Shown: one piece after another, positions 22,901-36,891 of the stretch
Layout of the letters: each line of letters begins with the position of its first letter
Position numbering within the stretch: the first letter of the stretch is position 1
Assembly (NCBI GenBank): GCA_963854835.1
Contig: OY978526.1
Coordinates: 75,116,418 to 75,180,417, forward strand
Direction of reading: 5' to 3'
DNA: 64,000 nucleotides
Source of the DNA: Megamerina dolium
Lineage: Eukaryota > Arthropoda > Insecta > Diptera > Megamerinidae
Made by a program: the position numbers and the translations under genes
Notes under the pieces: generated by a model
The model's input: only the letters and a program-made list of their open reading frames with translations
Told to the model about the DNA's origin: nothing
Databases searched by the model: none

Positions 22901-25900
22901 CGTAAACATATTTATACCTGAATACTCAAATCCTAAGACACAGTCTTGATCCATACGACTATTGCCACACAATTCGACAGACAACCGACCAGTTGCCAAC
23001 ATAATATCCTTAAAGTTAATAGATGCGTAGGCAACTTTAATTTCACACTCCTTGGGATCGAAAGGTCCTTCGAACCAACGCAATGACGACAAATCGCTTC
23101 GCTGTAGCACATTGGCGTAGATATGATCAGCTCTGGGCTTAATCTCCTTGCTAATAGCTAATTGTAGGTGGCGGTAACAACCCCATTGGCCCTAAAATTA
23201 AAATTAACTGCATACTTATCTATTCAAAAACTCAATAACACATTTAAAAAACCTTACGTTGCGATAGACGTTAATTGCTAATCCAAGACTATATTGTTTT
23301 GCATAGAATGGATCTTCAAGATCAAAGACCGGCGCTGTCGCATCGTCGATGTAAAAACAGACGATAAGGTTGCAATCGGGTTCTCTTCGTAAGCAATTGA
23401 CAAGACCAATAATGCCAGATAATTCTTCGTTAAATGAATACAATATGATTTCATTCTTATTGTTAATGCCCGCTTGAACTTGAGCCATCCATTCGAAGTT
23501 GGTATCTTTTGCGCTTACTTGCACAACAATAGGTGCCAATGGCTGCTTATTTTGCATCTTTCGTAATAATAATATGAATTCCTCATCATTTTCAATGGGC
23601 AATACAGCAATCAATTTGAAATTATCTGGGATATTCAAGCAGCCAATATCGGAAACGTCTCTTTCTCTGATCATTAAGTAGCCATTGTCGATCAGGCTTT
23701 TTTCAGCGATCGCAATTGTTTTCGTATTAAGTTCACCATAAAGCCCGCCCACAATAATTAAGTGGCATTTCGACTGAGTTATCAATTTTCCATTTTCTAC
23801 GTGAACACCGGAGAGGTTTTCAATATTTTGGTCAGTCAACAACATATAGTCTCCAGTAATGACAGGTAGATCTTCGACTGCATCTACGAAATTAGCAATT
23901 ACTGGATCTCGTCCATTAGTATCGACTTCCACAATTTTGATTTTCACCACCGGTGTGTTTTCCAAAAACAATTGCACACAAGTACGAGCAGCATCTATCA
24001 AGTTCAATTTCGGCGATGGCATTTGTGGCAAGAATTGGTATTTCTCCAAAACAGGAATGCCTGGTGGCTTCCTCCTTTGCACAACGCTTGCATCAAGTCC
24101 AATTATTTCGATACCTCCTGCAACAATACGGTTCAACTTACGATCGACAAACACATCCAAGAGTCGATTTTCTATTTTTGTCGACATATTGAAATGATGT
24201 AGACCCCAAATACGTAATTTTCGTATTTTAGTCGGTAAGAGCAATGACCGAGAGTCGAAACCCAAAATTTGTATTTGCAGCATGGCATCCATAAATGTTA
24301 CCCAGTTGAAGCACCACTCTACTTTGCCATATAAGCCATCGCCACGTGCACTATGCACTGCTTGGAAGGCACCATTGTAGTGATAGCCGCGTAATTTCAG
24401 TTCCTTGTAAAAATCTTTCTTCGATACCATTTCAAATTTCGACTCTGGTAGTGGATCATAAATTTCCGGTACTGTCGGCTGCTCAATTTCAGTTACCCTT
24501 CCACTAACAACCAGACTTCCAGATTCTGTAATCTGTTAGAGAGTTGGGGGTATTATAAATATTTGCAAATACTGTATACATTAGGATGGATCAAATTTGT
24601 ATGGCGAAAAAAACGACAAATATATTTAGAATCATCCATAGTTTCTTCTGACCCACCCTAACATATGTTTACATATATACTTCAAAGTTTCCTGTTCCAT
24701 ATTGGATCATCACAATTAACTCCACATCCTTATTAATTGGCATATTGGTGGCTCTGAGAAAGCGAACATCTTCAAACTCGACCGGGATATCCATATAACT
24801 AGGTCCATGATACATCAAAGATAATGTTTCCCAAACATATTGGAGGTAGCAGGTTGCAGGAATTAATATTTTACCATCGATAACATGACCGCTCATGAAC
24901 TCCTCATCATCACTACTTAAATTTACTTTAAAAACACGCTCTCCGCTCGATTTTGTTTTCATATTCTCATATCTGGTTACAAACCAATCTTCCGAGTGAT
25001 CCCAGCGCACTAACGAACTTATTCCGGCAGTGCCACGAGAAACTGGAAAATTAATTTTTGGGTAGAGTTTATCCACCGAAAAGGTGAGACCATTGTTGAA
25101 TAATCTTTAAAATATAAAATAAAGAATAAGAAATTAATGTGTCCCAAAAAAAATACTATACACGTATCCATACTTTCCTAAAGCCGACAAGAAGAATGTT
25201 GCATTATCCTTGTTGCCACGTTGAGTCAATGGAATATGAATTCCGGCAGGCATAGAACGTTTCAAGATAGCTTGTAGCAGCCCATGAGGGGCAATTTCAA
25301 TGGTTAACGCATTATTTGGCAACATTGCAAAAGTCTCTTCAAATAAAACACTATTCAACAAATTATTCGTATGATATTCTGCGGAGCATAAATTTCTGCC
25401 TGGCTGCTCCCAATCAATTTTAGGCACGCTAGAACTTAACCATTTGGCGCTTCGCTCTTTCGGTGTGGGTATCGTCGCCTGCAAATGTTTCAAGAGCTCG
25501 GGACCCAAATGGGCTATATAACGTGAATGGTATGCTATATTGGAACAGGGAACCTCTTTAGCGAAAATCTCTTTAGCTCTTAACTCAGCAACGAACTTTG
25601 CTACATCATCAGCCGGTCCAGAAATGGTGCTTGAATCTGCACCGTTATGGCAAGCTACCTCAATCGTTGGTGGTAGCATAGTTTTGATTCTCTTGTAACC
25701 TATACCTATAGCAGCCATTGACCCCTTTATTTTTTCAATATCCAAACTAACTTTACCACGATAATAAGCGGCGAGAACCATTTGCTCGGCTGTAAATCCA
25801 CCATCAGCATAACCACAACCGAGTTCGCCAACAGAATGGCCAATTATATAGTCGGGTTCGATATCCAACAATCGTAGTAAATCAATTAGACCCACTTGTA

Positions 25901-28900
25901 TTGCTGCAATGCCAACAAATGAATGCAATATATTGTTGTAAGTTGCTGGATCGGTCGACGTCAGAATATCGATCAAATCAATGCCCTTACGCAGAAGAGA
26001 TTTGTGACACTTTTCAATGGACTGTCGAAACTGTGGAATCAACATAAGTGATGAACCCATTTCTGTCCACTGCGATCCCATGCCACTGAATACCCAAACA
26101 ACTGGACGTTTAATTCCAGCATAATGTTGAACATCCCTTGCAATTTCAACAGCTGGTTCACATCCGTTTTTGCGGAAAAGTCCATAGCCACGAAATACCA
26201 TTCCAGGAATATCTTCCCCCTGTATATTTTGCAACAATCCTATATATTCAGCGTCCAACGGATGTTTTGTTATCTCATCGATAATTATAGTAACGGATTC
26301 CTCTGTCCTACCGGCCCACGTTAGTAAACGTGGAACATCATCAACTGGTATTCCATTGTTTACCTTTTCCTTTGGATATGCTCTCAATAAGGTATGGACA
26401 TTGGCTCCTCCGAAACCGAATGAATTCACTCCTATATATGGCTTTTGCAGATCTGTCACATCCCTTACAACCACCAAGCGACCCTCAGCCAGAGAGGTTA
26501 TTTGTGGTCTGACTTCAGTAAGGTTTATATTTGGAGCTATTTTTCCCCTCTCAAAAGCAAAACAGGCTTTGACCAATGAGCAAATACCAGAAGCTGACTC
26601 TGAATGTCCGATATTTGATTTGACAGATCCAATGAGTAATGGTTCACTACGCCTGTTGCATATCGTATTATCAAGGGCTCTACACTCTTCTGGATCGCCA
26701 ACTATAGTGCCTGTACTATGAGCTTCTAAATATCCCAAGTCTTTGGGGCTAACATCAACCTCTTGATAGAACTCTTCAATAAGTTGCTGCTGAAGTTTTC
26801 CGGATGGAAAAGTTATTCCTTCTGGCTTGTAACCATCACAATTGGTTTTCGAATGCACCACGGTAGCATATACTCTTTTCGCATCGCATTTTCGCTGTAG
26901 AAAGAGACAGTTAACAGCCTCCGAACGTGTGTAACCCGTTGCGTCTTTATCAAATGGTCGACAATAACCATCTAAAGCTAAAACACCTAGCCTATAAAAT
27001 TAAATAATAAATAAACTAATGCGCGTTGGCAAAACACACGATTGACCGCTCATACCTTGAAAACTGGAGGGTAACATATGGATGCAGACACAAATTGGCA
27101 CCACCAATAATGGCAGCATCAATTTCACCACTACGAATTGCTCTATAAGCAGCATCCAAGGCATACATAGAACTTGAGCAAGCCGTATCCAATAAAAAGG
27201 AGGGCCCGTGTAAACCCAGAGTGTATGAAATGCGATTAGCCAGCATTGCGCGACTACAGCCAGTGATACCGAAGCCGCCAGAAGAGACTTTCTCATAAAA
27301 CCATGTTTTTTCCGATTCGGAAATGCAACAACCAACGTAGACGCCAGTTTTTGTACCGCGTAAACTTTTGGGATTGATGCCCGCATCATATACTGCTTCG
27401 TAGGCAGTCTCTATTAGAATTCTTGTTTGTGGATCCAATGTATGGGCCTGTTTAAAATGTACACCAAAAAATGTTGCATCAAATTTTTCCAAATCGTATA
27501 TTTTACCACACCGATTTGGAATTTCTGGATTAAAATGACGCCAACGACGCTCATCATCATCGACCATATCAATCTAAAAAAAACATAAGAGAAGTACAAG
27601 TACAATCAACAAAAATATACTCTTTCAAATGTTTAAACCTAAGAGTGCAACTAAACGATGAGAATTTTCTCCAGAAAGTGACAGAATTTTTATCATCCTA
27701 GCTATCCGTTTGTATAAGCTCGAGAGTTCTCACTCCAAAAGTGCAACTCACCGTTGAAAAGCACATAAGTATAAGCGGATTAATTCAAAAGTTCAAATTT
27801 ATTGTTTCTATAAATGATCATGTTATGTGATCTTTGTCGACGACTTATGTTAGATTAGGTTAGGTTAGGTCGAAGCGACTGTCCGCTAGCGAGAACCCAC
27901 TATGGCCAAAAGATGCCCAGTGAGAGGCCAGTTCCTCCTCTGCAGAGATATCAATACGAAAAGTTTTCCTTGAAGGAAAAATTCTAATCAAACTTTTCGA
28001 TTCACTGGAGAATCAAAAATTAACAACGATATGATTGAGGCCAAATTATTCAATACTTCGTTACTTCTTACTTGTTAATATTTAACGTTCATTTCGTTAA
28101 CAACTTTACGAATTAACAATAACAAATTAACATGGAAGTTACACAGATAATTATTTCGTAGCTCGTTAACACATCGACTAACAAATCAGAATGTAAAATC
28201 AACTGATACGAAACGTCTTTTACAAAGATAACGGTATTAACGAACTATCAACTAACAAATTTGAAAAACTAACAACAGATGTGTGAATACAGCTATAATT
28301 TTGTACGAATTTCACAACACACCCTCTAACCAGTAGTAATGGAACAAAAGAAAAATATCCAACATTAGCAAAAAATGTTTTTTGCTTTTAATTAATTTTT
28401 TTTTTCTTATTTTGATAAATACATAATGTATAAATTTCGAAAAATCCATATGCAACATGCAAATGCATATAATTTGCGTAAGCATGCATCACTAGTATTT
28501 TCGAAAATTACTAACTTGCTCATTTCACGATCGCAGGCAACATTTTACAACCTTTTTAAAACAGTTCATTTTCGAGGTTTAATAAGAGTTTGTCCTTGTC
28601 AATTTTGTTTGCACACTTCCCCTTAATATATATTTCACTAATTTCACTTGAATTGTTATATTTCCGAATACTGAAATCACTTTCACATTTTACAAAATGG
28701 AGGTTCAGCGCTAATTGAGTTCGTGGGACAAATTATAATTTTTAAAGCCATTTTCATATTTGCCAAATGTTTAAATCCTTCAAAGTAGGCAAATAGCTTT
28801 GCAAAAGAGATCAATTTGCATTAAATACCTTATTATAAAGATTATACTCGAACTCTGCAGTATTGTGACAATTTGGAAATTTTCCGGCCATTCCCGAAAT

Positions 28901-28960
28901 TACAACCTCGTCACCATCCGTTTCCGGAACATTTTTGGCATTCTTATGCGCTGATGCCAT
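19933..28960 (-). CDS. FASN: Fatty acid synthase 1 (complete multidomain type I FAS)
   Basis: Ten exons: 28829-28960, 27056-27573, 26991-25174, 25104-24681, 24532-23258, 23191-22579, 22521-22247, 22169-21820, 21761-20669, 20607-19933. All junctions are GT-AG and phases agree; the product is 2390 aa, normal for animal FAS. Domain order: KS (Cys176 in DTACSSS, His308, His346), MAT (Ser603 in GHSVGE), DH (His896 in GHVIDGKILIP), non-catalytic linker, ER (HAGTGGIG at 1551-1558), KR (GGLGGFG at 1763-1769, Tyr1906 in NYGMAN), ACP (Ser2025 in GMDSLM) and thioesterase (Ser2184 in AYSYG, His2351 in GNHTTM). It would make long saturated fatty acids from acetyl/malonyl-CoA and NADPH in the cytosol. The usual second DH residue (Asp in GYDYG) is His1015 here. 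The ATG at 28960 was chosen by alignment with the paralogue; an in-frame ATG at 29011 is possible. Divergent to FAS 2. Which insect FAS paralogue it is cannot be told. Confidence 0.93.
27845..27965 (-). mobile_element. SINE-like 3' end with CCTAA-repeat tail, in FAS 1 intron 1
   Basis: On the minus strand a segment with TGGGC...TGGCC...AGTGGGTTCTC order, similar in layout to the SINE 3' domain at 43340-43385, runs into CCTAACCTAACCTAA. It is probably a truncated relative of the SINE family, but the head is missing. Confidence 0.45.
28040..28275. repeat. GTTAAC-rich low-complexity tract in FAS 1 intron 1
   Basis: GTTAA/TTAAC/CGTTAAC words recur many times on both strands over about 230 bp. 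It may be a decayed MITE or simple-sequence tract; no clear termini. Confidence 0.35.
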
Positions 28961-29140
28961 ATTAGAAAAAATAAAATACTTTCCAATACTATTCAGTTCA
29001 GTTGTCTTCAATTCTTGAAGAAATTCTCAAAGAAAGTATTTTTCCAACTACAATTTTTAAAACGGCGAACCGGCACTTTAAACCACAACACAACACGAAT
29101 TTCGAATACAATGTCAACGAATTGCCTAACGGACTGCAAT

Positions 29141-29172
29141 TGACATTCAATTAAATTGCGCTGCTACTTATA
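29141..29172 (-). promoter_or_regulatory. TATA-type core promoter of FAS 1 (predicted)
   Basis: TATAAG on the minus strand at 29172-29167 with an Inr-like TCAATT whose A is at 29141, 31 nt downstream. This predicts a 181-nt 5' UTR before the ATG at 28960. Confidence 0.4.
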
Positions 29173-30044
29173 TCATTTGATCCGAGCTAATTTGAAATTC
29201 AATTTAAGCCCTCATATATATGCATACAAACATTTGCTAGGCGTTAAAACTTATTGATGAGTTCAATAAAACTGAAATTAAATCCAAGTGCATAAATTAA
29301 GCTATTTTCGTGTATGCATACATGTATGTATACTAGTACATTGAACATCGTACAATGGACATTTTAAATTACATTTAAACTTAGGTATAACATAAAACAA
29401 AACAATTTTACAAGTCAAAAGTTCCAGAAGATATTTCCAAATTGTCCGATATATTTCGGAGAAAGAATCTATATTACAAAAAAAAAAAACAAACACGCGC
29501 ATTCACTCATATCAAAAGGCAACGCAAAATATTAGATGCAAATACCTTTACAAGTATTCAAAGGTAGCTTTAATCTACATATTTGTTATGGGTAATATTC
29601 GTTTGTGCATGGAAAATGCAATTCAATAAATGTTAATGAACTCAACCTTAAATGTATTCCTTAGAATTGACTACTTTCTGTTTTAAATGTTCGTTTTAGC
29701 ATACTTGTACATTTTGACATTAGAGTGGATCGATACCAAAGTTGTTTAATGTGCATCGCTTAACTAAAAGCTCATCTTGAGAGCACCTCGGGATCATTAA
29801 ATTCGTTTTGATTTTTGGAGCATCCTAAAAGCAGGCAACATGATTTGCAGAAATTGAAAATTGACTTACGGGAAAGATTTCAATGAGCACTAAATTTCAT
29901 TCTCAGATATCACTGATCTACGTTATGATCTGTAACACAGAGTTGTACTGCCCTAACAACCATTTTTCTGTCCATTATACATTAAAAACGCTTGAAACTT
30001 TCGCCTGCCGCAGATCAAATTTTGTACATGAAAATGTTCATTCA

Positions 30045-30981
<937 letters not shown>

Positions 30982-31824
30982 TATATTAAACCACTGCTCC
31001 TGCCCCCCTAAGCGAAAAATATTACTCGGGAGTTGCTCTCATGGTAAACTTTCAATTAAGGTGTCGACATAATTTATGGGACAGTCGCATATGGATATAA
31101 TTTAGGATGGAATTTTCATACAAAGGTGCCCCAGTTTGTAAGTTTCCACAAAAAAGTTCATGGGGTGGAAGTAAAATGTACCGAATGGAACGAAAATCGA
31201 CGAATAATCCCACAGCTGCCCCTATACGATGTGTGACCGATTCCCATTCATTTTTTCTATTCATTATTTCTGTCCAATCATACTTACTCTCTAACACCAA
31301 TCCTTAGATGGTCACTTCTAGAGTGAAGATACACAACCATACAATTTTTTCTCATCAACACTTTACGAAACTTACCCTCAAAACCACCCCATATGGGATT
31401 TGTATCTACAAGAACGCATCTCTAAAAACCGACAAAGAATTGAATGTATGATCGTCTCCTATATATTCTTCGCTACCATCATTTTTCCCCGGACACACTT
31501 TTCGTCTTAGGGAAACGTCTACTACAAAATTTTGATATTTTTATCAAATTCACTTTCACCGCTTTCAGAGTACTCTGGACATTTCAAACATTTTCGTTTC
31601 CATGAAGAGCGGACTCACCTAACGTACAAGTACATTCACCCTTCCTATCAATTTGTATACATTATTCGCACGTAATTGTTTTTTATGTTGTATTTTATTG
31701 TACTAACAGAACGAGTTATACATATTTCGCTTATACCTTCTTAAATACTCGTACATCAAAAGGTTCAATAAATACATTCATAAGTATGTACAAATTACAC
31801 TGTACGGCACATTTGCGTTGCTGT

Positions 31825-31895
31825 AGGCCTAATCGAGGATGCTTCGCCAGCCATTCTTGTTCTTTGCCAGCTGGCACTAGTTAGAAATTCCAAGT
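31825..31895 (-). mobile_element. Short RTE 3' fragment
   Basis: Minus-strand match to the last coding residues (trp-rich tail, GCGAAGCAT...TAGGCCTA) of the RTE family. About 70 bp only. Confidence 0.45.
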
Positions 31896-32110
31896 ATATG
31901 AGGTTGACAGGTGTCATAACCAGTTTTGCCAAATTGATCCATGTGAAAATTTAGATTTACATAATAAATAATATATCAAGAATTATAATTTGTTAATAAA
32001 AACACCATTATTTTTTATGGTACTATCTGACACCATAAAGTTTTGAAAGCCTTTCACCACTTTTTGTTGACTTCATAGCCCGGTATCTCGCGCTTCTCTA
32101 GGCACAAAAA

Positions 32111-32243
32111 TCACTCTAAGAGCCATTTTCATAGTAGCAAGATAACTCATAGATAGAGTTAACTCATAGTTTTCAGTGGCAAAAATATTAGTTAACTCTA
32201 TTCTATGAGTTAACTTTCTACTGTGAAAATGGTCCTAAGTGAC
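32111..32243. repeat. Foldback (hairpin) element with about 56-bp arms
   Basis: The left arm (about 32111-32165: CCATTTTCATAGTAGCAAG, AACTCATAGATAGAGTTAAC) is the imperfect reverse complement of the right arm (about 32189-32243: GTTAACTCTATTCTATGAGTT, CTACTGTGAAAATGG). The loop is about 20 bp. Almost the whole element is arm, as in snap-back MITEs. Confidence 0.7.
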
Positions 32244-32344
32244 ACTTTATGTTTTCTAAGCATTCTTTCCATGTATTTATATATCGTCGTTGATTGAATC
32301 GGATGTCTCGAATGAGCTACTCCTTTTTTCACAACTGCAAATTC

Positions 32345-33330
32345 TTAGTCAAAAAGGGAAGGTATAAGCTTTTTTCGCCAACTCTTGCCTTCGCTAGGTG
32401 GTGCCAGTTAGTAACTGCCTCTTTTGGGTGGTTCACCAACGGGTTCCGAATATACATATCACCTTCTTAGCTGGAGCGTGTTATTCTATTAGCTCGACAT
32501 GGCGTAGGCAGCGCATTCGCTAAATTTTAATGCGCTTAACTATGTCGGTGTTGACATACAGTTCATACAGCTCATGGTTGTACCTTATTCCATACCCACC
32601 GCCAACGCGAATAGGTCCAAAGATCTTTCGTAGGACTTTTCTATCGAAAAGCATTCTCTCATTTGAGGTGGAAATTGTCCAACTTTCGGCGCCATATGTA
32701 AGGACATTTACGATGAGAGACTTGTAGAGTTTGGTGGCTACTTGTAGAGTAGAGTGGCATAATAACGAATCACATTGCCGGAAACCCCGTTCGGTATTAA
32801 ACGACGGGGAGAGGTCCTTTCCAATTGTCACTGTACAACGGGAGTTATACCGTGTCATTCTCCACTGGCTTCGTTGGTTTTCTACCCATAAATGGCCTCT
32901 ATGACGCCGTCATGGGCGCGTGGCGATACATATACACCATCATTCGTGATTGGGGAATTTGAGAGATCTCCTCCACTGGCGGAATTGCTCGACGCGTTAC
33001 CATTCAATAACATCGAGAAGTGCTCAGTATACTCTGGTCATCTGTAACCAGATTGCCATTTTTGTAACGACAGAAAGAGTGTCTGCATAAGCATATCCGA
33101 TAGTCGAGTTGTAAAAGCATTTGCTGTCTCTGTTGATTGCAGCTTATTGACGTCAAGCTTTCTCTGTTTCGTTCATTTGTTGACTTCGTTTGTTCTTCGC
33201 AACATGTAAACATATTGGCACTACAGATCGATTGTACGTCCAGCACACTAGAAGCATGCCTTTGGTCGATCACCACGTGATCAATTTGGTTTTTCGTTCT
33301 TTGATCAGGAGATGCCCACGTCGCTTTATG
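32345..33330 (-). mobile_element. RTE-type retrotransposon remnant (endonuclease and C-terminal pieces)
   Basis: Minus strand. Around 33210-33330 it encodes KATWASPDQRTKNQIDHVVI, the end of an APE-type endonuclease of RTE elements. 32820-32860 encodes the RT block IGKDLSPSFNTERGFRQCDS. 32520-32760 encodes the C-terminal YKSLIVNVLTYGAESWTIST and VLRKIFGPIRVGGGYGIRYN. The segment between has deletions, so RT catalytic motifs are lost. Confidence 0.7.
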
Positions 33331-34440
33331 GATGTCAATATGTTAAAATTACCGTATTTCGTGCTACGGCGAAGTCGATCAGCCTTCCATTATCGGATAA
33401 TTCAGTTTCCACCAGGGTGAATTATCCGACAGTTTGACTAAAGGCACGTTCGTTGGAGATGTAAATCAAAACTTTATTGCTGCAAATTTTCAAAACTATC
33501 ACGTTCTATGCGATTTTCTGGCACCACTTGCAACACGCCGCGTACTGGCAGTCATTTTGCACACAAATATTGTGCAACATAAGTATCACACAATTCAATA
33601 CTGCAGATTGCAGGTTCTGTGATTAATAGGATAATTTGAGGTGATTGTAAACGGCATTTCATGCTTTCAAAATTAACTGTAGTAGTCAAAGAACAAAAAA
33701 AATGCAATTTGAATTGTCGCTACATACTTGCCGCACTTAAACGCCGGTTATGAATTCGTGCTTCTTTACATTCACCCTGTACCGAAGTCCCTATGGTCTA
33801 CGGGTCCCCATTACCCCTACATACCCCAACTGACCCCAATTTACGATGTTACAGCAGAGTATCAACAGCAGTGGTGTAAACACTCAACAAGGCTGCAATA
33901 TTGCGACAATTATTTCGTAGCTCGAACGAACCCATTAATATTGCATTTTTATCTTACCTCTTGTCACTGAGATCCATATCATTAGAATTAACTCTAATAA
34001 TTTTCTGGTAGACTTGAATCACCATACCTTTCTTCTAACCATACAGATATCGAATCCATTCAAGTTTTATATTCACACAATTCTTTCAATCAAAATGTTT
34101 TTTTCTTCTCCTTTGCTTATAATTTTTATCTATATTTTTTTTAAAAAACGATGCAAACGATTTGCAGAGTTCCATTTTACTTCCGAAACGAATTACCTTC
34201 CTTTATGGATGCATTACAGAGTGAGGTTGATGTTCTGCATACCCTTGTAAGGGTCATATCAATACATACTTATCTGTCAAAGAATATTGATGTCGTTTCA
34301 AACTGGAAAGTTAAGACAACTTTTTTAGAGCAAAAACATATATTCTGTAACACCAATACCTCGGAGTCCAAATGATTGGATATGTAATATGCATTTCAAA
34401 TGAACACATGTTACGAGTGATGGAGTTCTTCAGGTTACAC
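33331..34440. other. Intergenic stretch between repeats, nothing recognised
   Basis: No supported coding region or repeat termini. Confidence 0.35.
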
Positions 34441-35575
34441 ATTGGTGATCTTGCGAGCATTCTGATATGCCTAAGTTATGCTTAGTCCATATTGATGGAA
34501 GCCCCAGCTCATATACCTAATGCCGTACAAATTGTTTAAAACCGATTAATTCTAATCATCTGTGCAATACTAATCCACACCTTAAATACCGTTGCCCTAC
34601 GCTGAATGGTTATAGCTGTTTAAGTTTTTTTTTATTTTCGCAACTTTGTATGGTACCCAAATTAGGAACGCGGTTTTCTGATTTCATGTCATAGTATTTT
34701 CGACTACCATATTAATCTCAGTGTCAATTATAGTTGCTCTAGGCAAAAAACTGCCGAAGTTACATATTAATCTAAGTGTCAATTATAGTTGCTCTAGGCA
34801 AAAAAACTGCCGAAGTTACAGCGGTTTAAATTTAAAAGAAATTCAGTCATTTTGTATTGGAACTACTGAATGGACGTGGCTCACCCATTGCTTAAATATG
34901 GTTTTCCGACGCTGAATAGTTCGTAAGTTAGGCTGGTCTTAATATTTTGTTTTTAATTTCATCGACTTTGTATAGGAGCCACATAAAGAAGTGGGCTTGT
35001 TGATTTTATGCCAGCGTATTTCTAACTAACTATAATATTAATCTAAGTGTCAAATGTGGATGTTCTAGACAGAAAATTGCCGAAGTTGCAGCGGTTTAAA
35101 TTTAGAAGAAATACAGGCACTTTGTTTAGGGGCTATAATACGCAGTAGGCGCAATACGTGACTTGCCCATTTCTTGTCACTTCATGTGACAAATATTGTT
35201 GTCTTAATCGATACATTGAGTGAATTATAGCAAATTAAACAATTTTTCTTTTAATCCGTGGTTAGCCACTTTGATGGTTCCTCCGTATGAGGGGGACAGT
35301 TCACCGATCATGCCCATTATCAATCCTGTCCGTACAGTTGGATCATAGGTTACTCATGCCAAATATAGGTAGCCAAAATAGCTCAATATTTGCTGAAGTT
35401 ATCGTGCGAACCAGCCAGGAGGTAGACAGACGGATGGACGGACATCGTTTAATCTATCTAGGCGACACTGATCAGGAATATATATAATTTTCTATATCTC
35501 CGGGGATCGCTTCAATTAGTTACAAACATCTCTCCGAAATTAAAATACCATGCTCTCATGAAGAGTATAGAAATA
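34440..35575 (+). mobile_element. Non-autonomous tandem-repeat TIR element, copy C (decayed ends)
   Basis: Shares the internal repeat words of copies B and D (AATCTAAGTGTCAATTAT, GCCGAAGTTACAGCGGTTTA, ACTTTGTATGG) and the right-end block with GTTATCGTGCGAACCAGCC. It contains a perfect local tandem duplication of about 56 bp at 34707-34818. The right terminus is mutated and the left terminus is not identifiable. Confidence 0.6.
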
Positions 35576-36890
35576 AAAGAACAAACAAAAAACGAAAGTA
35601 AAGAACAATTGAAATATTAGCATTTACTTACACACCATGTTTGATAGATTTGTTGAAAAGTGTTAGAATTTTTACTCAGGCTCTTTTATATATCAGCACA
35701 ACTTTGAGTTATCTATATTGTATGTTATCTGAAACATTTGTTTTCGATTTTAGCATCCGTGATCATTTTTTGATGCTTGGTTCTGCAGCTTTCTTGAAAA
35801 TGTTGAAAAACAATCTAAGAATGCGCCGGAAAATCAGTTAAATGCTATTTGAAACACTAAATATTGGCAATTTCCGAATAAATATTTTTCTAAAAATCCC
35901 AAAATAGAAGAAAAAAATGAATTAGAAACTCTTAAATAAAAATGCGAAGAAAAATTTTGAGTTCAGTTCAGTTCTGTGCTCTGAAAAAATATACCAATAG
36001 GTGTTATCGGTTCAACGTTGACTCAACAACTGGCTTACAATGAGGCAATAGTTTCAACACTGCTAGGTAAATAAATACGTCGATAATAACGTTTAACAAA
36101 TCGATTGGACTTATTTCAAAATGGTCTCAATAGCTTTTTCACTCAATTTCTGTACTTATTGTACCAATACAGAAATGTCTAAATTCTAACATTTTGACTC
36201 AAACCCAATATAGAACAACAATACAATTTGATATACATAAACAAATGTATTCTATTCTAGTAAAAACAAAATTGTAGCACATTATGTGATTTTTTAACAT
36301 ATGACATAATAAATTAATTAAAAAATGAAATTTAATTCACTTTGTATGAAATAAATATACTAAAGAAGAACCGATAAAGACAAATATACACTTTTGATTG
36401 TTCAATGAGAGATTAATTTCCTAGAACAAATGTCCATATATAATTATAAGTAGAATAAAATTTTGGGGATAGTAATTTTACGAAAAATAATTACTTAGTT
36501 CCCATTGAGGTCACTCTCTGAGGTCAGAAATAAGACACAATTTTATCGAATTATCGATATACATAAAAAGGGGATTTCTTCAAGACTAGGCGATGGACTG
36601 CAAAGTAGGAGTATACCCCTAAGAAATTGACGTGCTTATAAATTTCTCTTCTCTCTCCCGCTCTAGAAACGATTGCTGGACAATTATGTGGCTATGTGTC
36701 GATTTGAAAGTAATTTTTAGTTTACTTTGTAGTGTAGCATCCCCAAGAAGTAACGGCAGGGAGTGAGTATATTCAGGAAAAATTTTGGGTAGTAAAAATT
36801 AATTAATGCGGGTTATATGATTTACCTTTTCTTACCCATGCAGCGATGGGACTGAAAAAAATCTCCTTGCAGTCGGCTAGGGCCGACCAA
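35576..36890. other. Intergenic stretch, nothing recognised
   Basis: AT-rich, with only short chance ORFs and no defined repeat. Confidence 0.35.
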
Positions 36891-36891
36891 A

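Noticed and set aside
28811..29011. Upstream ATG at 29011 as FAS 1 start
   Set aside because: Would add 17 residues with no counterpart in FAS family N-termini; the ATG at 28960 aligns with the paralogue's start, though the longer form cannot be excluded.
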